A stretch of 64,000 nt of DNA from CAVQAH01 sp963784195 (GCA_963784195.1 CAWARA010000032.1:62001-126000); one strand, 5' to 3'; shown: positions 24,254 through 33,414, counted from the first letter of the stretch. Program-made: numbers and translations. The notes: generated by a model not told the origin, from the sequence alone.

Positions 24254-24265
24254 CCACGAAAACAA

Positions 24266-24299
24266 AAAAGCCCGGGGGCCGAATGGCCACCGGGCTTTT
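24266..24299 (-). terminator. Bidirectional-looking rho-independent terminator or attenuator
   Basis: A stem of about 14 pairs (AAAAGCCCGG.GGCC with GGCC.CCGGGCTTTT), one internal mismatch and a 4-base loop. The T tract is longer on the minus strand (CTTTTTTG). It lies between two divergent operons, upstream of both, so it does not end either one. On the minus strand it would end a leader transcript 110 bases before the siroheme gene, which fits attenuation of the sulfite/cysteine operon. Otherwise it ends a small RNA from 24300-24600. Confidence 0.7.
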
Positions 24300-24680
24300 G
24301 GTCTCTGGAATCCAAGAGATGCCGATCTATGGTGTCAGCATCACTTCACTTTCACATGGCAAGACCTCGGCCGCGGCGGCCACCCGGGAATCCCGGGCAA
24401 CAACATGCGCACGCGACAACGAAGTACTGCACGTCCGAAGACTATCGGCTCGCGCAGTCTCCTGTCAAGACAGGGGTCGCCGCGTGCGTTGGAGCGACGT
24501 CGTGCGCTACTCTGACATCGAGCGAGGCTCCGCCTCCGAACCCGGGGAGGCTCCGCCTCGCTGGCTGGCATTGCTCAATAACGCCGCGCTGACGCGCGGA
24601 CGGCCTTGACCCGAAACCGTGACTCAAGAACTCGGATTCCAGCGGGTCAAGGCCTCTGGCGGCGTCGCAGCTGGAGGAAC
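24300..24680. other. Divergent intergenic region, possible leader or small RNA
   Basis: No convincing protein gene. A CCCGGGAATCCCGGG hairpin lies near 24385-24400, and GAGGCTCCGCCTC, itself a palindrome, occurs twice at about 24520-24570. The GGAGGA at 24673-24678 is a good ribosome-binding site for the GTG of thrB at 24681. On the minus strand the region runs into the strong hairpin at 24266-24299. I do not recognise a known riboswitch. Confidence 0.45.
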
Positions 24681-25598
24681 GTGGTCGAACTGAAGAACGG
24701 GAATATCGTCGTGCCGGGATCGATCAGCAATCTCGGGCCCGGGTTCGATGCGCTGGCTGTCGCCGTCGAGCTGTATCTTCGCATCCGCATTCTCGAGGTG
24801 CGTCCGGATGCGCCCGATACGCTCGAAACGATCTTTCCTTCAGGTCCGCCGCCGGGTGGCAACAGGATCGAGGTCGCCTGGAAGCTCGCGCGCGAGAGAT
24901 TTGCGATACCCGCACCAGGCTTGCAGATCGAAGTGACGAGCGAGATTCCGGTGACGGCGGGCCTGGGCAGTAGCGCGGCCGCGGCCGTTGCCGGTCTGCA
25001 ACTCTATGCAGCCGTCACCGCACCTCGGAGCCTTGACGACCTGCTGTCGATCGCCTGCGAGCTCGAGGGGCACCCCGACAACGCCGCAGCCGCGCTGCTC
25101 GGAGGCATGACGGTGAGCTGCGTTCGAGACGACGGGCATGTGATTGCGCGATCGTGGCGGCCACCCGGAGAACTCCGATTCGTGGTGGCCACACCGGTGA
25201 CGACGCTCGAGACTTCGCGAAGCCGGAGTGCGTTGCCCCAGCACGTCGCGTTGGCCGACGCGGTCTACAACATCCAGCGCGCGGTCCTGCTCGTCAAGTC
25301 TCTCGAATCCGGGCGGTTCGAGGATCTGCGTGAAGCTCTGCGCGACCGTCTGCATCAGCCCGCTCGCGCCCCGCTCGTTCCTGCCCTGGCCGAGGCCCTG
25401 GCGATCGACCATCCAGCCGTGCTCGGTGCGTGCCTGAGTGGCGCCGGATCATCGGTGGTCGCATTAGCCACCGCCGAACGCTCGGCCGAAGCGGCTCGCG
25501 AGTTAGCGGATGTCTACCGCCGGCTCGGCATTCCACATACGATAAGAACGCTGCGGGCTCATGAGCCGGCGGCTGCTATCCTGCATCAGACCATATGA
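24681..25598 (+). CDS. thrB: Homoserine kinase (GHMP family)
   Basis: 305 residues from the GTG at 24681, chosen because of GGAGGA 3-8 bases upstream; an upstream in-frame start adds 25 unlikely residues. GHMP features: VVPGSISNLGPGFDALAVAV at the start, then IPVTAGLGSSAAAAVAG (the ATP loop), and GACLSGAGSSVVAL near the C-terminus. It phosphorylates homoserine for threonine synthesis. Its stop overlaps the start of the threonine synthase gene as ATGA, so the two are coupled. Confidence 0.95.
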   Translation: MVELKNGNIVVPGSISNLGPGFDALAVAVELYLRIRILEVRPDAPDTLETIFPSGPPPGGNRIEVAWKLARERFAIPAPGLQIEVTSEIPVTAGLGSSAAAAVAGLQLYAAVTAPRSLDDLLSIACELEGHPDNAAAALLGGMTVSCVRDDGHVIARSWRPPGELRFVVATPVTTLETSRSRSALPQHVALADAVYNIQRAVLLVKSLESGRFEDLREALRDRLHQPARAPLVPALAEALAIDHPAVLGACLSGAGSSVVALATAERSAEAARELADVYRRLGIPHTIRTLRAHEPAAAILHQTI

Positions 25599-26836
25599 AT
25601 TTCACTCTCCGCTGCCACCTTTGTCACGCGACGTTCGCACCGGCCGCATTCTGGGTGTGCGACCAGTGCCTTGGCCCTCTCGAAGTGTCCTGGGACTATG
25701 CCGCCGTCGCCAGGGTCATCAGCCGCGAAGCCATCGAGTCACGGCCGAGGAACCTCTGGCGATACCGGGAGTTGCTCCCGATCGAACGAGAGCCGCAAAC
25801 CGGCCTGCATTCCGGTTTCACGCCGCTCGTCCGCGCCGATCGGCTCGCGGCACGGCTCGGAGTGCGCGAGCTCTACGTCAAGGACGACTCGGTCAATCAT
25901 CCGACCTGTTCCTACAAGGATCGCGTCGTCTCGATCGCAGCGACGCGCGCAGTCGAGCTCGGGTTCAGCGTGTTCGCCTGTGCGTCGACAGGCAACCTCG
26001 CCGGAAGCGTCGCCGCCCACGCGGCGCGCCTCGGCCTCACCTGCTTCGTCTTCATCCCCGACAACCTCGAAACGGCGAAGATCGCAGGCGCCGGCGTCTA
26101 TCGCCCCCGGATCATCGCCGTGCATGGCAACTATGACGACGTGAACCGGTTGTGCACGCAGGTCGCGGACCGTCACGGGTGGGGATTCGCGAATATCAAC
26201 CTGCGCGCCTACTACGCCGAGGGTGCCAAGACCTGCGCATTCGAAATCGCAGAACAACTCGGGTGGCGGTTCCCACAGCACGTCGTGTCGCCGGTCGCCG
26301 GCGGGACGCTGCTGCCGCGCATCCTGAAGGGTTTCGAAGAGATGAAGACCGTCGGTCTCGTGGATGGAAAGCTGCCTGCCATCCATGCGGCGCAAGCGGC
26401 CGGTTGCGCGCCGGTCGTCAGAGCGTTGGAGAGTGGCGTCGAGTTCCCCGAACCTGTGAAGCCGAACACGATCGCGAAATCGATCGCCATCGGCAACCCG
26501 GCTGACGGCTTCCAGGTCGTCCGATCGGTCCGAGCCACGGGGGGCTCCGGTGCGATGGTTTCGGACGACGAGATCATCGAGGGCATCAAGCTCCTCGCAG
26601 AAACAGAAGGCATCTTTACCGAACCGGCTGGTGGCACGACCGTCGCCGCGACCCGTCAGCTGATCGAGCGCGGCGCGATACCGCGCGATGAGTCGATCGT
26701 CATCTGCGTCACGGGCAACGGATACAAGACGACCGAGGCGCTGGCTGGCCGGCTCGACGAACCCGTCCGCATCGGCCGTTCGCTCGCGGATTTCGAAGCA
26801 AGCCAGGTGGCCCCTGCGCTGGCTGGGCGCACGTAG
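25595..26836 (+). CDS. thrC: Threonine synthase (first copy)
   Basis: 413 residues. The N-terminus has a zinc-ribbon-like pair CHLCHATF...CDQCLGPL, then SGFTPLVRADRLAA, the PLP lysine in TCSYKDRVVS, ACASTGNLAGSVAAHAARLG, and SPVAGGTLLPRI. It converts O-phosphohomoserine to threonine with loss of phosphate. Overlaps thrB by four bases. It differs clearly from the second copy encoded downstream. Confidence 0.93.
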   Translation: MNFTLRCHLCHATFAPAAFWVCDQCLGPLEVSWDYAAVARVISREAIESRPRNLWRYRELLPIEREPQTGLHSGFTPLVRADRLAARLGVRELYVKDDSVNHPTCSYKDRVVSIAATRAVELGFSVFACASTGNLAGSVAAHAARLGLTCFVFIPDNLETAKIAGAGVYRPRIIAVHGNYDDVNRLCTQVADRHGWGFANINLRAYYAEGAKTCAFEIAEQLGWRFPQHVVSPVAGGTLLPRILKGFEEMKTVGLVDGKLPAIHAAQAAGCAPVVRALESGVEFPEPVKPNTIAKSIAIGNPADGFQVVRSVRATGGSGAMVSDDEIIEGIKLLAETEGIFTEPAGGTTVAATRQLIERGAIPRDESIVICVTGNGYKTTEALAGRLDEPVRIGRSLADFEASQVAPALAGRT

Positions 26837-26860
26837 CACGTCGCACATCGCACGTAGGCC
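26833..26860. repeat. Short heptamer array, CGCACGT type
   Basis: About four CGCACGT/CGCACAT units between the two threonine synthase genes, the same unit as at 16638-16702. Confidence 0.55.
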
Positions 26861-26864
26861 CTGC

Positions 26865-28391
26865 ATGACCACGTTTCGCGCCGCCTTTCGCTGCGTCGCG
26901 GGCTGCTCAGGCGAGTACAGCCTCTGGCAGCCGATCTATCAGTGCCCCCAGTGCGGCGGGCTGCTCGAGGTCGCGCATGATCTCAGCGCCCTCCGCGATC
27001 GCCCCGCGGGCGACTGGAAGCGGCTGTTCGACGAGCGATACAAGCGGACGCTCTGGCCTTACGGATCCGGTGTGTGGGGCAAGAAAGAATGGGTCTGTCC
27101 CGAAATTCGTGACGAGTCGGTCGTCTCCCTCGACGAAGGAGGCACGAACCTTCTGTGGGCGGAGCGATACGGCCGCGAACTCGGGTTGGACGATCTCTGG
27201 GTGAAACAGTGCGGCACCTCGCACACCGGCTCGTTCAAAGACCTCGGCATGACCGTGCTGGTGTCGGTCGTCCGGCAGATCATGTCCAACGATGGCGGGA
27301 TTCGCGCGGTCGCATGCGCCTCCACGGGCGATACCTCCGCCGCGCTGGCCGCTTACGCCGCAGCCGCCGGAATCCCGGCCATCGTCCTGCTTCCGCGCGG
27401 ACGCGTCACGGCTGCACAACTTGTGCAGCCTCTGGCGAACGGCGCGCTCGTCCTCTCGCTCGACACCGACTTCGATGGCTGCATGGCCATCGTCCGCCGG
27501 CTCGTACAGGAGGAGGGCGTGTATCTGGCGAACTCGATGAACAGCCTGCGGCTCGAGGGCCAGAAGACGGTGTCGATCGAGATCGTTCAGCAGTTCGACT
27601 GGGAGGCGCCGGATCTGATCATCGTGCCGGGTGGGAACCTCGGCAACGTCAGCGCCCTCGGCGCCGGGTTCGACCTGATGCTCGAGCTCGGCCTGATTAC
27701 CAAGCGGCCGCGCATCGTCGTCGCCCAGGCCGCGGCGGCGAATCCCCTGTATCTGGCCTATCGCAATGGCTGGCGGTTCGAGCCGGTGACGGCACAACCG
27801 ACACTGGCTTCAGCCATCCAGATCGGTAATCCGGTATCGATCGACAAGGCAGTGCGCACGCTTCGCAAGTACGACGGCATCGTCGAGCAGGCGACCGAAA
27901 ACGAGCTGGCCGAAGCGGCCGCCCGTGCCGATCGGACCGGCATGTTCAATTGCCCGCACACAGGCGTGGCCCTGGCGGTGCTCGAGAAGCTGATCGCCCG
28001 GCGTGAGGTCGCGAAAACCGATCGCGTCGTCGTCATTTCGACCGCGCACGGTCTGAAATTCGCGGAGTTCAAGGTGGCGTATCACACCGGCCGCCTGCCG
28101 GCTGCAACGGGCCGGTATGCGAACCCTCCCGTCGAACTGCCCAACGACTTCGATGCCGTCCGGCGGGCGATCGACCGGGCCCCCTGCAGAGGACGGAGGG
28201 GACGGGGGACACGGAACGAGCTTCAACACAGAGACACGGAGCAACGGAGGCGACTCGGACCGGTAGCTAAGTGGGGTGGTCACCGGCTCCGCCGATGCCG
28301 CCGCTTGCGCGGCGGGCGATCACTCGACACTCCGCGGACACAAGCTGCGGAACAACGCGGGCGCAGCTTGCGTCCGCGGGGTGTCGAGTGA
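26865..28391 (+). CDS. thrC: Threonine synthase-like protein (second copy) with repeat-derived C-terminus
   Basis: 508 residues from the ATG at 26865. The N-terminal zinc-ribbon-like part is CVAGCSGEYS...CPQCGGLL. Then follow EGGTNLLWAERYGREL, the PLP lysine in SHTGSFKDLGMTV, ACASTGDTSAALAAYAAAAG and VPGGNLGNVSALGAG. These are threonine synthase features, though substrate shift in one of two tandem paralogues is possible. The family-like sequence ends near ELPNDFDAVRRAIDRA (about 28182). The last 65-70 residues are read from composite element 3, so the native stop seems to have been displaced by the insertion. Confidence 0.88.
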   Translation: MTTFRAAFRCVAGCSGEYSLWQPIYQCPQCGGLLEVAHDLSALRDRPAGDWKRLFDERYKRTLWPYGSGVWGKKEWVCPEIRDESVVSLDEGGTNLLWAERYGRELGLDDLWVKQCGTSHTGSFKDLGMTVLVSVVRQIMSNDGGIRAVACASTGDTSAALAAYAAAAGIPAIVLLPRGRVTAAQLVQPLANGALVLSLDTDFDGCMAIVRRLVQEEGVYLANSMNSLRLEGQKTVSIEIVQQFDWEAPDLIIVPGGNLGNVSALGAGFDLMLELGLITKRPRIVVAQAAAANPLYLAYRNGWRFEPVTAQPTLASAIQIGNPVSIDKAVRTLRKYDGIVEQATENELAEAAARADRTGMFNCPHTGVALAVLEKLIARREVAKTDRVVVISTAHGLKFAEFKVAYHTGRLPAATGRYANPPVELPNDFDAVRRAIDRAPCRGRRGRGTRNELQHRDTEQRRRLGPVAKWGGHRLRRCRRLRGGRSLDTPRTQAAEQRGRSLRPRGVE

Positions 28392-28528
28392 TCGCTCGGC
28401 CCGGCCATCGGCCGGGCCGGCATCGGCCGCACCCGGTGACTTGCCTGCGTTGGCTGATCGGCGTTCCTCCGTGCCTCCGTGCCTCCGTTTTTGAAGCTTG
28501 TTCCGTGTCCTCCGTCCCCTCCGTCTCC
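28191..28528. mobile_element. Composite palindromic element 3 (no gene)
   Basis: Left arm 28191-28250 (GGACGGAGGGGACGG, ACGAGCTTCAACACAGAGAC, GGAGCAACGGAGG) and inverse right arm 28467-28528 (CTCCGTTTTTGAAGCTTGTT, CTCCGTCCCCTCCGTC), with the core palindrome between. It begins inside the open reading frame of the second threonine synthase and ends about 17 bases before the amidase ATG, so it also makes up the amidase promoter region. Confidence 0.65.
28279..28440. repeat. Cruciform core of element 3
   Basis: 162-bp palindrome, the largest of the three. The central arms are imperfect: left GGCGATCACTCGACA...CGCGGACACAAGCTGCG, right the inverse with a few mismatches. Side hairpins and the GCCGATGCC/GGCATCGGC ends are as in element 2. 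The inner stem differs in sequence from the other two copies but keeps pairing, so base pairing and not the sequence is conserved. Confidence 0.8.
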
Positions 28529-28544
28529 AATCCCCTAGCACGGT

Positions 28545-30146
28545 ATGATTGGCGCCGTGAAGAAGAGCGTTGCCGTTGCGTTCACCCTGGCACTGGCGTC
28601 ATCGATCGGTGGCGCTTCGGCGTGGCAGGCCTCCCCGTTCCAGCTCGAGGAAGCCACAATCGCCTCGATTCACGCGGCCATGACCTCCGGCCAGCTGACG
28701 TGCCGGGGCCTGGTCGACCAATACCTTCGCCGAATAGAGGCGTACGACAAGAACGGCCCGGCACTCAACGCCATCGTTCAGATCAATCCTGACGCGGTGA
28801 AAGAAGCCGAGGAGCTCGATCGCCGCTTCAAAGCGAACGGACGCGTCGGTCCCCTGCACTGCATTCCGGCGATTGTCAAAGACAACTTCGAGACGATCGG
28901 CCTCCAGAGCGCAGCCGGGTCGCTGGCGCTCAAGGGATTCGTCTCTCAAAAGGACGCGTTTCAGGTCAAGAAGATCAAAGAGGCGGGCGCGATCGTCCTT
29001 GCGAAGTCGAACATGGCGGAGTGGGCATTTACGCCCTACGAGACGGTGAGCTCGATTCTCCCCGGGTACACGAAGAACCCCTATGCGCTCGATCGCGTGA
29101 CCGCCGGATCGAGCGGCGGAACGGCCGCGGCAGTTGCGGCGAACATGGGGGCGATCGGTCTGGGAAGCGACACCGGCAACTCCATCCGCGGTCCTTCGTC
29201 ACATCAGGCGCTGGCCGGGATCCGGTCCACGATGGGGCTGACGAGCCGCGGAGGGGTGATTCCGCTCAGCGTGCTGGCGGACGTCGCGGGCCCGATGACG
29301 CGAACCGTCGCCGATGCCGTCGCCGTGTTTCAAGCGATCGTCGGGCCGGATCCTGACGATCCCTTTACGGTCGTGGGCTCACCGGAGGGGCGCGCGTTCA
29401 GTCCCGGCAATCGTCCAACGGCCAATGTCAAGTACGCCGATTCGCTCGTTCGTGACGGGCTCAAAGGCGCGAGGGTTGGCATTCTCCGGCAGGCTTACGA
29501 ACGGGACACCACGGATCCGGAGATCGTTCAGGTCTTCATGGCGGCCGTCGAGGATCTGAAGCGTGCGGGCGCGATCATTGTCGATCCGGCACGGGTCGAC
29601 CTCGACCAGATTCGCCGGGCGCAGGACGCCGGGCCGTGCGCCGGATTCAAACACGACATCAACCGCTATCTGGCCGGCCATGGCGATCGGATCCCCATGC
29701 ACAGCCTCGAGGAGGTGATCCGCTCGCGCCAGTTTCATCCGTCCGTCCAGCGGCGCCTCGAGCAGTCGCAGGAGGGTCAGGTCAACGGTCTCGATTCGCC
29801 GGCGTGCGCGGCGGAGGCGGAATACCGGGAGAAGGTGCGCGTGGCGGTGCTGAAAACGATGAGCGAGCAGAAGCTGGACGCGTTCGTCTATCCGACCTGG
29901 AGCAACCCTCCCCGGCTGATCGGGGACCTGAACACGCCGCACGGGGACAACAGCCAGTTCTTCTCGCCGACGACTGGCTTCCCGTCGATCAACGTCCCGA
30001 TGGGATACACGCGTGGCGTCCTGCCCGCCGGAATGACGTTCTTCGGGCGTGCGTGGGACGAGTCAACGCTGATCAAGCTGGCCTTTTCATACGAGCAGTG
30101 GACAAGCCATCGTCGCCCGCCGCCGTCGACACCTCCGCTGCGATAG
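28545..30146 (+). CDS. Exported amidase-signature enzyme
   Basis: 533 residues with a signal peptide (VAVAFTLALASSIGGASAWQ). Amidase-signature features: IPAIVKDNFET (catalytic Lys), VTAGSSGGTAAAVAANMG (cis-Ser region) and GLGSDTGNSIRGPSSHQALAG (nucleophile Ser). The Ser-Ser-Lys triad hydrolyses amides; the substrate is unknown. The ATG at 28545 is used; a GTG at 28557 is equally likely and the ATG overlaps a TATGAT that resembles a -10 box. The upstream sequence is the arm of composite element 3. Confidence 0.9.
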   Translation: MIGAVKKSVAVAFTLALASSIGGASAWQASPFQLEEATIASIHAAMTSGQLTCRGLVDQYLRRIEAYDKNGPALNAIVQINPDAVKEAEELDRRFKANGRVGPLHCIPAIVKDNFETIGLQSAAGSLALKGFVSQKDAFQVKKIKEAGAIVLAKSNMAEWAFTPYETVSSILPGYTKNPYALDRVTAGSSGGTAAAVAANMGAIGLGSDTGNSIRGPSSHQALAGIRSTMGLTSRGGVIPLSVLADVAGPMTRTVADAVAVFQAIVGPDPDDPFTVVGSPEGRAFSPGNRPTANVKYADSLVRDGLKGARVGILRQAYERDTTDPEIVQVFMAAVEDLKRAGAIIVDPARVDLDQIRRAQDAGPCAGFKHDINRYLAGHGDRIPMHSLEEVIRSRQFHPSVQRRLEQSQEGQVNGLDSPACAAEAEYREKVRVAVLKTMSEQKLDAFVYPTWSNPPRLIGDLNTPHGDNSQFFSPTTGFPSINVPMGYTRGVLPAGMTFFGRAWDESTLIKLAFSYEQWTSHRRPPPSTPPLR

Positions 30147-30172
30147 TGACAAAGTCGCGTCGACAGCGTAGT

Positions 30173-30190
30173 GTCCGGCTTCAGCCGGAC
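30173..30190. repeat. 18-bp REP-like palindrome
   Basis: Exact copy of GTCCGGCTTCAGCCGGAC in the 70-base gap between the convergent amidase and serine hydrolase genes, where it could also act as a terminator stem. Confidence 0.85.
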
Positions 30191-30216
30191 CACTCAATCC
30201 GTCCGCCTTCGTTAGT

Positions 30217-31857
30217 CTAGTTACGCCGGGTGAATCGGATATCCCACACGCGGTCCTGACTGATGCTCAGACCTGTGACCTGGCCCGACGCGTTCCGCTG
30301 AAAACGCACGAACCCGATGCCGCCACGAAAACCGTCGGCATAGGCAGGAGTCAGCCGGATCGTCGTGTCGGGGCGCCGCTTGAGCACGAGCGTGTCGGTC
30401 TCGACGGCAGCCGTGAACGTGACCTCCGCTTCGCTGCTGACGTAGTCGCCGGCGTAGTCAGCCAGAAGCCTGGGCTTCATTTCGGCGGGCGCCACGCGCT
30501 CGTGCGGCTCGACGCTTCCGTAAACGTCAATCAGCTTCAACCGATTGCCATCGATCTCGATCCGGCGGCCGTTGGAGGCGGTGAAACGCGAACCCGATTC
30601 CGCCTGCAGCGCGGCGCCGCCTTCGAGACGCACGCCACCGCCATCGCGCACCAGCGTCAGCGGTTCGCCAGTTTCGGTATTGCGATACAGACCGACCACT
30701 GCCTCGATTTCCTCAGTCTTCAGCGTGTAACGGTTGACGGACGCGCCTGAACCAGCGTCCGTCTTGATCGCTGAACCCAGGTAGAGATCCGCGACCGTCT
30801 GCGCGTATTGCGTCGCCGCGCCGCTGCTGACGTTGCAGAGCACGCCGACCGCGACCTTCTGGTCCGGAAACTCCACGAGATGCGCACGGTAGCCGGCCGT
30901 GGAGCCGCTGTGCCCAACCTGGCGTACGCCCTTGTAGGGACCGATCATCAGCCCGAGCGCGTAGCCGTGCGCGCGGCCGTCATTGAAGCGTCCCGGTTCC
31001 TGCTGTTCCTTCACGAACGCGGCATCGCCCACGACTGGTCTCGCGAAATTCGCTGTCCATCTGAGCAGATCGCCGACCGTCGTCAGCAACCCGCCGTTGC
31101 CGTGCACGTTCTCGAACGGCATGTTCATGCGGAAACTGCCGCCCGCGTCCGAGTAAGCGATCGCGCGCCCCTTGACCACCCGCGTGAAGTCGTCGCGCCA
31201 GGACGTGCGCGTCATGTTCAGCGGCTCGAAGATGCGCTTGCGGCTGAAGTCGGCAAACGACTCCCCGCTCACGCGCGACACGATGATCGCCGCGAGGTTG
31301 TACCCGCTGTTGCTATACGAGTAGCGCGTGCCGGATGGGAAATTGAGCGATTTCTGCCGGCTGAGAATGTCGAGGACGTGCGCGTGTGTGTAGACGCGCG
31401 TGGTCCGGGGCCAGCCGCCGATACCAGCCACGCTGCCCCAATCCCGCAGGCCGCTCGAGTGGTTCAGCATGTGCCGGATGGTGAGCGGTGCGCCGTAGTC
31501 AGGCAGCTCCGGAACATGCTTGCGCACCGGATCGTCCAGCGACAACTTGCCATCCTTGACGAGCAACAGCACCGCGGCAGCCGTGAACTGCTTCGAGACC
31601 GAGCCGGCCTCGAAGATCGTATCGGCGCGATTCGGCGTCTCGTGCTCGAGATCGGCCATGCCGTAGCCCTTCTCCAGCACATTCTTGCCATCCACGCTGA
31701 CGCCAACCGCGCACCCCGGCGTCGCCTGGGTCCAGCGCGCGAAGACCTGGTCTACCTTCGGCTCGAGCGACGCGCTCTGCTTCGCGACCGGCGTCGCCGT
31801 GATGATTCCGCCGGCGATCGCCATCGCCGCGCCGATGCTCCACAAGTGTTTACTCAT
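30217..31857 (-). CDS. Exported serine hydrolase of the class C beta-lactamase / PBP family
   Basis: 546 residues from the ATG at 31857 (an ATG 9 bases earlier is possible) with a signal peptide ending near ATPVA. Active-site motifs: EAGSVSKQFTAAA (SxxK), RYSYSNSGYNLAA (YxN) and VGHSGSTAGYR (HxG variant of KTG). The family includes D-aminopeptidases, esterases and EstB-like enzymes. A C-terminal region of about 150 residues after YTLKTEEIEAVVGLY is beta-rich, like the lipocalin-like domain seen in some members. The substrate cannot be told. Confidence 0.9.
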   Translation of the reverse strand: MSKHLWSIGAAMAIAGGIITATPVAKQSASLEPKVDQVFARWTQATPGCAVGVSVDGKNVLEKGYGMADLEHETPNRADTIFEAGSVSKQFTAAAVLLLVKDGKLSLDDPVRKHVPELPDYGAPLTIRHMLNHSSGLRDWGSVAGIGGWPRTTRVYTHAHVLDILSRQKSLNFPSGTRYSYSNSGYNLAAIIVSRVSGESFADFSRKRIFEPLNMTRTSWRDDFTRVVKGRAIAYSDAGGSFRMNMPFENVHGNGGLLTTVGDLLRWTANFARPVVGDAAFVKEQQEPGRFNDGRAHGYALGLMIGPYKGVRQVGHSGSTAGYRAHLVEFPDQKVAVGVLCNVSSGAATQYAQTVADLYLGSAIKTDAGSGASVNRYTLKTEEIEAVVGLYRNTETGEPLTLVRDGGGVRLEGGAALQAESGSRFTASNGRRIEIDGNRLKLIDVYGSVEPHERVAPAEMKPRLLADYAGDYVSSEAEVTFTAAVETDTLVLKRRPDTTIRLTPAYADGFRGGIGFVRFQRNASGQVTGLSISQDRVWDIRFTRRN

Positions 31858-32079
31858 GATGTGCATTCCGCTGTCCGAGTTCCATTCCGAGGTACTTGGT
31901 TAGCGCCCTTCGGCTCAATCACGGTCTCGGACTTGTCTCACGGGACAAGGAGAAGGGGAGAATTTCCGGTTCATCTTCCCCGATCCCCTGATCATCCCGT
32001 GAGCTGTAGCAGGCGCTGTTTCCCTCGCACCTCCTCTTCCCTTTTAAACAAGCAGCCGCGAGCCCCGACTCACCGACCA
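31858..32079. other. Intergenic region with no recognised feature
   Basis: 222 bases between the serine hydrolase start and the ABC permease stop. I see no gene, clear terminator or member of the repeat families. The region should contain the serine hydrolase promoter. Confidence 0.6.
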
Positions 32080-33414
32080 TCAATCAGCAAGCCTCGCCTG
32101 GCGCAATATCTCGCGGAAGCTCGGGCGAGCGCCGACGCTGAGCAAACCTACACGGAACAGCCGGGCGCCGAGCCTGATGGCGAACCAGGTGGCCACGATC
32201 ATCACGAGGAACGATCCGGCAATCTCCCACCAGGCAATCGCGCTCGCATCCATGCTGGTGCGCATCATGATCGTCGGTGCGGCCGTGAAGGGAATCCAGG
32301 TCAGAACGCGGCCGAGCACCCCGTGCGGATCTCTGATCAAGACGCCCATCATGATGAGCGGCAGCGCGGCCAGCAGCGACCACGCCATCGCCAGCTGCTG
32401 CGCTTCGCGCATGTTCGATCCGAGCGAGCCGGTTCCCATGATCAAGCTCCCGAAGAACAGGAACGCGATCAGGAACAACGGCACCGCCAGAGCCACGGCC
32501 GACCAGGGAATCGACACGTTGGCGCTCAGTAGCAGCGGAACGACGCTGATGCCGGTGCCGAGGGCCATCAGCAACCACACCGAGATCTGGAGCAGGCCGG
32601 CGCCGGCAAGGCCGATCAGCTTGCCGGCAAGAATCTCCTGGGGATTTGCCGACGCGAGCAGCACCTCGACGACCTTGTTCTCTTTTTCTGTGGCCGTGCC
32701 CTGCATCAGATAGCCGGAGGTCATGAGCACCGACATGAGGAACAGGACCGTGAACACCAGCGGCACCGCAATCCTGACGGCGGACGCAGCGCGGCTGCCG
32801 TCTACGACGTCGCCGGTACGGGTCACGGAAAAACGGCGCGGGTCTTTCATCGGGCTGACCAGACGTTGGGCGAGAGCCGGATCTACACGTCCGGCTGTCA
32901 ATCGTTCGCGTATGAGGTTGCCGAACGCGCTGCGCGAATCGGATCCCGAGATGCTGACCGTGTCCGGGGAGTAGATATCCACCACGCCGGTGGTCATGTA
33001 GTCCTTGGGGAGAACGAAATAGCCTTTCACGTCACGCGCCGCGAGAGCTGCGCGTGCAGCCGATTCGGTTGCAAACGGCTTGAAGATGAAGTTCGAATCT
33101 TCCAGCGCCGCATCGAGGTGGGCTCGTGCACCAGAGCCCAATGCCGCGACGGCCTCCTTCAACTCCTCGGTCAGTTGCACCCTCGGTGCCGCGACTTCAT
33201 CAGTGATCGCCAGCACCGCCGCTTCGTCGACGACGCCGTACAATGCCCGCGCGTCTTGGTCCTTTTGCGCGAAGTACGCGGGAATCGCCACGATCAGTCC
33301 GTAACCGGCAACGAAGAGCGGCATCCCGAATGTCGCGACGAGATAGCCGACGCGCTTGACCGCTGTCAGGAACTCGAACGTAGCAATGGTCTTGACCTTC
33401 TGCAGAGACGTCAT
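32080..33414 (-). CDS. ABC-2 type transporter permease, NatB-like
   Basis: 444 residues. A first transmembrane segment (residues about 22-48) is followed by a large extracytoplasmic domain (about 50-215) and five or six C-terminal membrane segments (from VPLVFTVLFLMSVLMTSGYL). TATEKENKVVEVLLASANPQEILAGKLIGL is the signature of the NatB/YhaP sodium-efflux-like permeases. With the ATPase encoded just upstream it would form an exporter. Its start overlaps the ATPase stop as ATGA. Confidence 0.9.
   Translation of the reverse strand: MTSLQKVKTIATFEFLTAVKRVGYLVATFGMPLFVAGYGLIVAIPAYFAQKDQDARALYGVVDEAAVLAITDEVAAPRVQLTEELKEAVAALGSGARAHLDAALEDSNFIFKPFATESAARAALAARDVKGYFVLPKDYMTTGVVDIYSPDTVSISGSDSRSAFGNLIRERLTAGRVDPALAQRLVSPMKDPRRFSVTRTGDVVDGSRAASAVRIAVPLVFTVLFLMSVLMTSGYLMQGTATEKENKVVEVLLASANPQEILAGKLIGLAGAGLLQISVWLLMALGTGISVVPLLLSANVSIPWSAVALAVPLFLIAFLFFGSLIMGTGSLGSNMREAQQLAMAWSLLAALPLIMMGVLIRDPHGVLGRVLTWIPFTAAPTIMMRTSMDASAIAWWEIAGSFLVMIVATWFAIRLGARLFRVGLLSVGARPSFREILRQARLAD

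Noticed and set aside
24283..24609. A threonine-rich leader peptide for attenuation of thrB-thrC.
   Set aside because: The frame has only scattered Thr codons, is far longer than leader peptides, and the terminator-like hairpin lies upstream of it, not downstream.
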